Below, piece after piece: positions 29,961 through 35,109 of a stretch of 36,224 nucleotides of DNA. The translations under genes were made by a program, and so were the position numbers. This DNA is from Streptomyces naganishii JCM 4654 (GTDB lineage: Bacteria > Actinomycetota > Actinomycetes > Streptomycetales > Streptomycetaceae): positions 1-36,224 of the forward strand of contig NZ_BMVF01000035.1 in the NCBI RefSeq assembly GCF_014650575.1, in the 5' to 3' direction. How positions within the stretch are numbered: the first letter of the stretch is position 1; each line of letters starts with the position of its first letter. A model generated the notes under the pieces. That model worked only from the letters and a program-made list of their open reading frames with translations, was not told where the DNA came from and did not search any database.

Positions 29961-31328
29961 GTGTTCTTCGTCGAGACCATCGAGCTCGCCGGGCTCGGCA
30001 ACCGCAGCTACCTGGCCGGAGGCGAGCGGACGGCCGTGGCGGTCGATCCGCCCCGGGACGCCGCCCTGGTCATCGCGGCGGCCGCCCGGCGCGGGGTGCG
30101 CATCGCCCACGTCGTCGAGACGCACGTGCACAACGACTACGTCTCCGGCGGCCTGGAGCTCGCCCGGCTCACCGGGGCCGTGTACCTCGTCCCCGGGGGC
30201 GCCCGGGTCCGCTTCCCGCACATGCCCGTGCGGGACGGCGACTCGGTGACGGTCGACGCCGGCGCCGGGCTCACCCTGCGGGCGATGGCGACCCCCGGGC
30301 ACACCCCGCACCACACCTCCTACGTGCTCGAGGAGGCCGGGCGCGCCGTGTCCGTGTTCACGGGCGGCTCCCTGCTCATCGGCACGGTCGGCCGCCCCGA
30401 CCTGGTCGAGCCGCGCCTGACCGAGCGGCTGGCGCGCGCCCAGCACGCCTCCGCGCACCGGCTCGCCGCCGAGCTGCCCGACGCCACCGAGGTGCTGCCC
30501 ACCCACGGCTTCGGCAGCTTCTGCTCCTCCGGCCAGGCCGGCGGCGACAGCACGACCATCGGCAGGGAGCGGACGGTGAACGACGCCCTCACCCTGGACG
30601 CCGACAGCTTCGTGGCCGCCCTGCTCGCCGGCCTGGACGACATTCCCGCGTACTACGCCCACATGGCGCCGGTCAACGCGGCCGGACCCGCGCCCGTGGA
30701 CCTGACGCCGCCCGCCCTGGCCGACCCCGGCGAGATCGCGTCCCGGCTGGCCGCGGGGGAGTGGGTGGTCGACCTGCGCAACCGGACCGCCTTCGCCGAG
30801 GGGCACGTCGCGGGGTCCTTCAACTTCGAGGCCGAGGGCAAGCTCGCCACCTACCTCGCCTGGCTGGTGCCGTGGGGCAGGCCGGTGACGCTGCTCGCCG
30901 AGTCCCCGGCCCAGCTCGCCGACGCCCAGTGCGAGCTGGCCCGGGTCGGCATCGACCGCCCCGCCGCCGCGGCCACCGGAGGCCCGGCCGACTGGCTCCT
31001 CCCGGGCGAGGAACCCGCCTCCTTCCCGCGGGCCACCTTCTCCGACCTCGCCGACCGCCGGCCGGGCGAGGGCATCGTCGTACTGGACGTCCGGCGCGAC
31101 TCGGAGCGGGCCGGCGGCCACGTCGAGGGCTCCGTGCACATCCCGGTCCACCTGCTGCACCGGCGCATCGGCGAGGTTCCCGCCGGCGAGGTGTGGGTGC
31201 ACTGCGCGGGCGGCATGCGGGCCGCCGTCGCCGCCTCGCTGCTCGACGCGGCCGGGCGGCGGGTCGTGGCCGTCGACGACGCCTTCGAGTCCGCCGAGAA
31301 GGCCGGCCTCCCCGTACGAACCACCTGA
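29961..31328 (+). CDS. Metallo-beta-lactamase-fold persulfide dioxygenase-rhodanese fusion
   Basis: The protein has 455 residues. The MBL domain (about 1-245) has ETHVHNDYVSGG, PGHTPHHTSY, GSLLIGTVGRPDL and THGFGSFC, typical of ETHE1/CstB-type non-haem iron persulfide dioxygenases. A first rhodanese-like domain (about 255-345) has no loop cysteine and should be inactive. A second (about 360-455) ends in HCAGGMRA with Cys415 as the active cysteine. The protein would oxidise glutathione-, mycothiol- or protein-derived persulfides to sulfite or thiosulfate. GTG 29961 follows AAGGGAG. Two or three CsoR-family operators lie immediately upstream, and the matching repressor is convergent at 31488. 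Confidence 0.9.
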   Translation: MFFVETIELAGLGNRSYLAGGERTAVAVDPPRDAALVIAAAARRGVRIAHVVETHVHNDYVSGGLELARLTGAVYLVPGGARVRFPHMPVRDGDSVTVDAGAGLTLRAMATPGHTPHHTSYVLEEAGRAVSVFTGGSLLIGTVGRPDLVEPRLTERLARAQHASAHRLAAELPDATEVLPTHGFGSFCSSGQAGGDSTTIGRERTVNDALTLDADSFVAALLAGLDDIPAYYAHMAPVNAAGPAPVDLTPPALADPGEIASRLAAGEWVVDLRNRTAFAEGHVAGSFNFEAEGKLATYLAWLVPWGRPVTLLAESPAQLADAQCELARVGIDRPAAAATGGPADWLLPGEEPASFPRATFSDLADRRPGEGIVVLDVRRDSERAGGHVEGSVHIPVHLLHRRIGEVPAGEVWVHCAGGMRAAVAASLLDAAGRRVVAVDDAFESAEKAGLPVRTT

Positions 31329-31418
31329 GCGCCCCACCGGGGCGACGGCCCTCGGCGCGCGGGACGGCAGGCGGGCGGCCGGCGGGCGGTCGCGAAGGTC
31401 TCCGCCTCCCCCGGCGGC

Positions 31419-31472
31419 GGGGGCGCGGCTCGGACCCGCGACAGGATGGGGGCGCGGGTCGGGCCCGCGACA
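31419..31472. repeat. Imperfect 25-bp direct repeat with hairpin potential between convergent genes
   Basis: A unit starting GGGGGCGCGG and ending CCCGCGACA occurs at 31419-31443 and 31448-31472 with two differences. Each unit can form a short CGCGGG/CCCGCG-type stem. It lies in the 159-bp gap between the convergent dioxygenase and repressor genes, so it probably serves as a weak bidirectional terminator. Confidence 0.55.
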
Positions 31473-31487
31473 AGACGCTGGTGCGCC

Positions 31488-31775
31488 TCAGGCCAGTGAC
31501 AGGAACAGCTTTTCCATGCGGGTCCGCATCCGGGTGGCCTCCTCGCCGTTCGTCCGTCCGGCCTCGATGTCGGCCACGCACTTCTGCAGGCCGGTGGCGA
31601 TGATGGCGAAGCCGGCGCGGTCCAGGGCGCGGGAGGCGGCGGCGAGCTGGGTCACGACGTCCTCACAGTCCCGCCCCTCCTCGATCATCCGGATCACTCC
31701 GGCGATCTGGCCCTGCGCGCGGCGCAGCCGGTTCAGCACCGCCTTGAGGTCGTCGCCCTCGAGCTCCAAGTCCAC
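31488..31775 (-). CDS. CsoR-family repressor, two-cysteine (CstR-like) type
   Basis: The 95-residue all-helical protein has the DUF156/CsoR pattern (LKAVLNRLRRAQGQIAGVIRMIEEGRDCEDVVTQL). Cys37 and Cys66 are 29 residues apart, as in CsoR and CstR. The copper ligand His of CsoR, four residues before the second cysteine, is Gly62 here. That argues against copper sensing and for persulfide sensing by Cys-Cys crosslinking, as in CstR. GTG 31775 is preferred because GAGGAG lies 5 bases upstream; a GTG at 31781 would overlap that site. It is divergent from the membrane rhodanese gene and its own promoter carries the operator at 31793, so autoregulation is likely. Confidence 0.88.
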   Translation of the reverse strand: MDLELEGDDLKAVLNRLRRAQGQIAGVIRMIEEGRDCEDVVTQLAAASRALDRAGFAIIATGLQKCVADIEAGRTNGEEATRMRTRMEKLFLSLA

Positions 31776-31792
31776 GATCACTCCTCGTAAAA

Positions 31793-31806
31793 TACCCCTC
31801 GGGGTA
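31793..31806. promoter_or_regulatory. CsoR/CstR-type operator in the repressor-rhodanese divergent promoter
   Basis: TACCCCTCGGGGTA is a perfect 6-2-6 palindrome, extended by an A on the left and C on the right. It lies 18 bp before the repressor GTG and 65 bp before the rhodanese GTG. A separate palindrome TCCCGATTCGGGA follows at 31812-31824. One repressor dimer-of-dimers site could control both genes. Confidence 0.85.
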
Positions 31807-31870
31807 CTGTATCCCGATTCGGGACGGCTCCGACCGCCCCCGTACCCCACCGGAAAGGACCAGGCCTCCC

Positions 31871-32476
31871 GTGAACATTCCCCCCACGCCCGCTCCCTCC
31901 GCGCCGCGGGCGTCCCTCGCCACCGACGAGGCACGCGCCCGGCTGGAGGAACTGACCGTCATCGACGTGCGCACGCCCGGCGAGTACGGCGCCGGACACC
32001 TCCCCGGCGCCCTCAACATCCCCCTCGACCATATCGAGCGGGCGTTGCCGGAGATCCGGCACGCCTCCGAGCGCGGCGGCGTCCTCGTCGTCTGCGCCTC
32101 GGGCGCCCGCTCGGCGAAGGCGTGCGCGCTGCTGGCCGAGCGGGGCGTGCCCACCGCCACCCTCACCGGCGGCACCACCGCCTGGGCCGCCGCGGGCCAC
32201 GAACTGCACCGCCCGACGGCCTGCGACACCCGGCCCGGCTGGAGCATGGAGCGCCAGGTCCGCCTCACCGCGGGCTCACTGGTCCTGCTCGGCCTGCTCC
32301 TCGCGCTGCTGGTGCACCCGGCCTGCGCGCTCCTCGCCGCGGGCGTCGCGGGCGGCCTGGTCTTCTCCGCGCTCACCGACACCTGCGGCATGGCGGCACT
32401 CCTCGGCCGGCTGCCCCACAACCGCCCGCGCCCGGCCCAACTGGAGGTGGCGCTCCGGACGTTGCGCGACCGGTGA
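31871..32476 (+). CDS. Membrane-anchored rhodanese (YgaP-like)
   Basis: The protein has 201 residues. The rhodanese domain (about 15-115) contains VIDVRTPGEYGAGHLPGALN and the active loop VVCASGARS with Cys75. After WSMERQVRLTAG come two membrane segments (about 135-175) and the characteristic ending DTCGMAALLGRLPHN. This layout matches YgaP-type inner-membrane sulfurtransferases, which move sulfane sulfur at the membrane. GTG 31871 follows GAAAGGA. Its promoter is shared with the CstR-like repressor, which places it in the same persulfide-response set as the dioxygenase. Confidence 0.9.
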   Translation: MNIPPTPAPSAPRASLATDEARARLEELTVIDVRTPGEYGAGHLPGALNIPLDHIERALPEIRHASERGGVLVVCASGARSAKACALLAERGVPTATLTGGTTAWAAAGHELHRPTACDTRPGWSMERQVRLTAGSLVLLGLLLALLVHPACALLAAGVAGGLVFSALTDTCGMAALLGRLPHNRPRPAQLEVALRTLRDR

Positions 32477-32548
32477 CGGCGCCGGTGACGGTGCCGGTGC
32501 GGCTGCGGTGACGCCGGCCGGGCGGCGCGGGCCGGGGCGGCCGGGAGG

Positions 32549-32584
32549 TGGCCGGTCGGCCGCCGGGCGGGGGACCACCGGCCC
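32549..32584 (+). promoter_or_regulatory. Candidate DevR/OsdR-type operator pair before Usp 32643
   Basis: TGGCCGGTCGGCCG at 32549-32562 and GGGACCACCGGCCC at 32571-32584 have centres 22 bp apart. The second ends 58 bp before ATG 32643. The arrangement repeats that seen before other Usp genes here. Confidence 0.5.
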
Positions 32585-32642
32585 TCCTGCCCGCGCGGGT
32601 GGATCACGAGAGTGGAGGCAACCACCGAAGGAGGCCACCGAC

Positions 32643-33575
32643 ATGTCGTCCACCCCCGCCCTCCCCGTCAGCGCCGGCCTGGACGGCCGCCGTGCGAGTC
32701 TCGCGGCGGCCGACTGGGCCGCCCGCGAGGCGCTGCTGCGCGACGTGCCGCTGCGGCTCGTGCACGCCTGGGAGCAGCCGATCGTCCCGCTGGCGTCCCT
32801 CGCCCAGGCCGCCGTGCCCCCGGACCCGGAGCGCTCCGCGAGCCTGCTGGCCGAGGCACGCGCCTACTTGACGCGCCGTCACCCGGGACTGGAGGTCACC
32901 ACCGACCGCCTCACCGGCGACCCGGTCGCCGCCCTCGTGGCCGCCGCGGACGAGTCCGGCCTGCTGGTCCTCGGCTCCCGGGGACTCGGCCGTACCGCGG
33001 GATTCCTGCTCGGCTCGGTGGCCCGGAGCGTGGTCGCACGGGCCGGACGGCCGGTCGTCCTCGTCCGCTCACCCGAACCGGCGGCCGAGGAGGACGGCAC
33101 GGACGCGCGGGCCACCGACGACAGCGGTACGCGGGCCGCCCCCGGCGACGTGGTGGTCGGCGTGGACCTGGACGGCCCCGACGACGCGGTCCTCGCGTAC
33201 GCCTTCGAGGCGGCCGCCCTGCGCGGCGCCGGGCTGCGGATCGTGCACGGCCACGGGCCCGTGGACGGCGAGGGTACCGGCGCCGTGGGACCGGCGGACG
33301 GCCTGGCCGACGGCGACGCCCTCGCCGTACCCGCCGAGGGGCCGCTCGCCCAGGCGCTGCGCCCCTGGCAGGAGAAGTTCCCCGGGGTGCCGGTGACCGC
33401 CCAGGCCTCGATCGGCCAGGCCGGCTCCCACCTCGCCGAGGCCTCCAAGGACGCCGCGCTCCTGGTCGTCGGCCGGGCCGCTCGCCAGGCCCCGGTCGGC
33501 GCCCACATCGGACCGGTCACGGACGCGGTCCTGCGCCACGCCCAGTCGCCGGTCGCGGTCGTCCCCCACGACTGA
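32643..33575 (+). CDS. Universal stress protein, tandem two-domain
   Basis: The protein has 310 residues. Domain 1 opens with the unusual VSAGLDGRRAS in place of the common GVDGS but keeps a full ATP loop, GSRGLGR...LGS. A Glu/Asp/Ala linker (about 145-165) leads to domain 2 (DVVVGVDLDGPDD, ending SPVAVVPHD). The domain 2 loop is degenerate (GRAARQA...IGP). AAGGAGG lies upstream of ATG 32643. The gene is transcribed alone and ends at two strong hairpins shared with the convergent CBS-BON gene. Confidence 0.9.
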   Translation: MSSTPALPVSAGLDGRRASLAAADWAAREALLRDVPLRLVHAWEQPIVPLASLAQAAVPPDPERSASLLAEARAYLTRRHPGLEVTTDRLTGDPVAALVAAADESGLLVLGSRGLGRTAGFLLGSVARSVVARAGRPVVLVRSPEPAAEEDGTDARATDDSGTRAAPGDVVVGVDLDGPDDAVLAYAFEAAALRGAGLRIVHGHGPVDGEGTGAVGPADGLADGDALAVPAEGPLAQALRPWQEKFPGVPVTAQASIGQAGSHLAEASKDAALLVVGRAARQAPVGAHIGPVTDAVLRHAQSPVAVVPHD

Positions 33576-33591
33576 CGCCCGCCGCCCGCCC

Positions 33592-33690
33592 GTGGTGCGC
33601 CCGCCCGTTCATATGACGGGCGGGGGCACCACAGGCGGGCGCACCACGGGGAGGGCCGCCGCGCTTCACGCGCGGCGGCCCTCCCCGTGG
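33592..33690. terminator. Double hairpin between convergent Usp and CBS genes
   Basis: Hairpin 1 pairs 33592-33607 with 33617-33632 (15 of 16) around TTCATATGA. Hairpin 2 pairs 33644-33664 with 33670-33690 (perfect 21 bp) around TTCAC. The left arm of hairpin 1 can alternatively pair perfectly with 33634-33648, so two exclusive folds exist. Position and strength indicate a bidirectional terminator. Confidence 0.88.
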
Positions 33691-33705
33691 AACCCGTGAC
33701 CTCAC

Positions 33706-34335
33706 TCAGGCGGGCAGCACCGCCGGGTCGCAGTCGTCGACCCGGTACGTGAGGAAGCCGACCACCCCGATCACCCCCTCCACGCGCCACGCGGCCTGGA
33801 GCACCGCCGGCGCCTGGCTGCGCAGCTCCACGCACCCGCGCAGCGTGACCACGCCGTCCCGTACCGACACGTCCACCGCCCCGTCGGGCAGGCCGAGTTC
33901 GCCGGCGATCACCGTGCCGCCGACCTCGTCGCGGATGTCCTCGTCGGTGCGCAGGAAGACCCGTAGCAGATCGCGCCTGGTGGCGATGCCGATGAGGCGG
34001 TCCTCCTCGTCCACCACGGGCAGCCGCTCCACGCCGTGCCGCTCCATCATCCGCGCCGCGTCCGGGACCGGCTGCTCGGGATGGATGGTGATCGCCGGTG
34101 ACGTCATCATGTCCCCGGCCGTGGCAGGCCGGTCCGGGCCGCCGGCCCGGACCGCCTGCTCGCGCACGAGGTCGGTCCCGGAGACCACGCCGACCACCTT
34201 GTCGTCGTCGTCGACGACCGGCAGCCCGCTGATCCGATGGTGGTCCAGCAGCCGGACCACCTCCTTGAACGAGGTCGTCCGGCGAGCCTGGACCACCTCG
34301 CTCGTCATCACTTCGCCGACGGTGTGCGCTTTCAC
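33706..34335 (-). CDS. CBS-pair protein with C-terminal BON domain
   Basis: The protein has 209 residues. CBS 1 (about 6-58, EVMTSEVVQA, ISGLPVVDDDDKVVGVVSGTDL), CBS 2 (about 75-130, MMTSPAITI, VERLPVVDEEDRLIGIATRRDLL) and BON (about 145-205, VRDGVVTLRGCV, EGVIGVVGFLTY) are in the island's standard order. It is the shortest of the four paralogues and closest in style to the 10617 protein (FKEVVRLL, RRDLLRVFLR). GTG 34335 follows GGAG. It lies 12 bp after the HPF-like gene, so the two are cotranscribed. Confidence 0.92.
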   Translation of the reverse strand: MKAHTVGEVMTSEVVQARRTTSFKEVVRLLDHHRISGLPVVDDDDKVVGVVSGTDLVREQAVRAGGPDRPATAGDMMTSPAITIHPEQPVPDAARMMERHGVERLPVVDEEDRLIGIATRRDLLRVFLRTDEDIRDEVGGTVIAGELGLPDGAVDVSVRDGVVTLRGCVELRSQAPAVLQAAWRVEGVIGVVGFLTYRVDDCDPAVLPA

Positions 34336-34347
34336 GGCACGGTGCTC

Positions 34348-34731
34348 CTAACGCTCGGGGCCGCCGCGCCACGGCGGCGGCGTCGCCGACCTGCGGGCGG
34401 TGTCCCCGCGGTGGGCGGCCCGCTCCGTCGCGGCGCGCAGCCTGTCCTGAAGCCGGTCGGCGAGTTCATGGGCGCTCGCCTCCTGGGCGTGGACGACCAC
34501 GAGGTCGTCGCCCACGCGGATCTCGGTCCCCGCCGACCAGAGCAGCCCCATGTGGTGGGCCGTCGCCCGCGCGACGCGCACCTCGCCACTGGCGGGCGGC
34601 AGTCCCGGGCGGCCGAGCGCCGCGCCGACCTTCTCGCGGACGTAGGCGAGCGCCTCGGCGTCCACGTCGCCCTCGGTCCGCACCCGGATGTCGCCGGTGA
34701 TCTCGCGGGTGCCGGTGTCCTTGGCAGTCAT
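34348..34731 (-). CDS. HPF/RaiA-like (S30AE-type) ribosome-associated protein
   Basis: The protein has 127 residues. Predicted topology is strand-helix-strand-strand-strand-helix, as in hibernation factors: IRVRTEGDVDAEALAYVREKV (strand, helix), VRVARATA, WSAGTEIRVGDDLVVVHAQ, then helix AHELADRLQDRLRAATER. A basic tail follows. Similarity is by fold pattern and setting, not by a strong signature, so it may be a diverged member like the mycobacterial dormancy proteins Rv0079 or Rv1738. ATG 34731 has AAGGAG 8 bases upstream; a GTG at 34740 overlaps that site. It heads an operon with the CBS-BON gene, 12 bp downstream. Confidence 0.6.
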   Translation of the reverse strand: MTAKDTGTREITGDIRVRTEGDVDAEALAYVREKVGAALGRPGLPPASGEVRVARATAHHMGLLWSAGTEIRVGDDLVVVHAQEASAHELADRLQDRLRAATERAAHRGDTARRSATPPPWRGGPER

Positions 34732-34772
34732 GTGCTCCACTCCTTGGCTCGATCGCCCATGGCCGGTGAGGC

Positions 34773-34786
34773 CGGCCGGACGGCCC
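34773..34786 (-). promoter_or_regulatory. Candidate DevR/OsdR-type box before the HPF-like gene
   Basis: CGGCCGGACGGCCC lies 42 bp before ATG 34731 in the 378-bp gene-free stretch 34732-35109. A weaker GGGTTCGCCGGTCC at 34801-34814 is centred 28 bp away. GGGACTACCGTTGC at 35033-35046 keeps one half only and lies 64 bp before the kinase start. Confidence 0.4.
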
Positions 34787-34883
34787 GATGGCCGGTCCTG
34801 GGGTTCGCCGGTCCCCCGGATCTTCAGGGTGCTGCGGCGCGCGCCGCCGTCCCAGGGCCACCCGGCCCCGGCGGGCGGGCCCG

Positions 34884-35010
34884 GGGGTCCCCGGCGAACC
34901 CCCGGCCGGGGGTATCCGCGAACGCCCCCGGCTGGGGTCCCCGGTGAACGCCCCCGCCGGGGTCCCCGGCGAAATGCCCCGGCCGGAGGTCCCCGGCGAA
35001 CGCCCCGGTC
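34884..35010. repeat. Five imperfect 24-26-bp tandem repeats upstream of the sensor kinase
   Basis: Units start at 34884, 34908, 34934, 34959 and 34985. Most follow the pattern GGGGTCCCCGGCGAAC-GCCCC-GGCC with small length changes, and a partial unit may follow. The array occupies the middle of the gap between the divergent HPF-like and kinase genes. It has no convincing coding frame. It could be a multi-copy protein-binding array in the kinase promoter or a neutral minisatellite. Confidence 0.75.
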
Positions 35011-35109
35011 AGGTGCCGGCCCGCCGGGCGCGGGGACTACCGTTGCTTGTGACAGCGGCCGCCCGCTGTCGGTACCGCGTGCGCGAGGGACGGACCTGGA
35101 GGATCAGCG

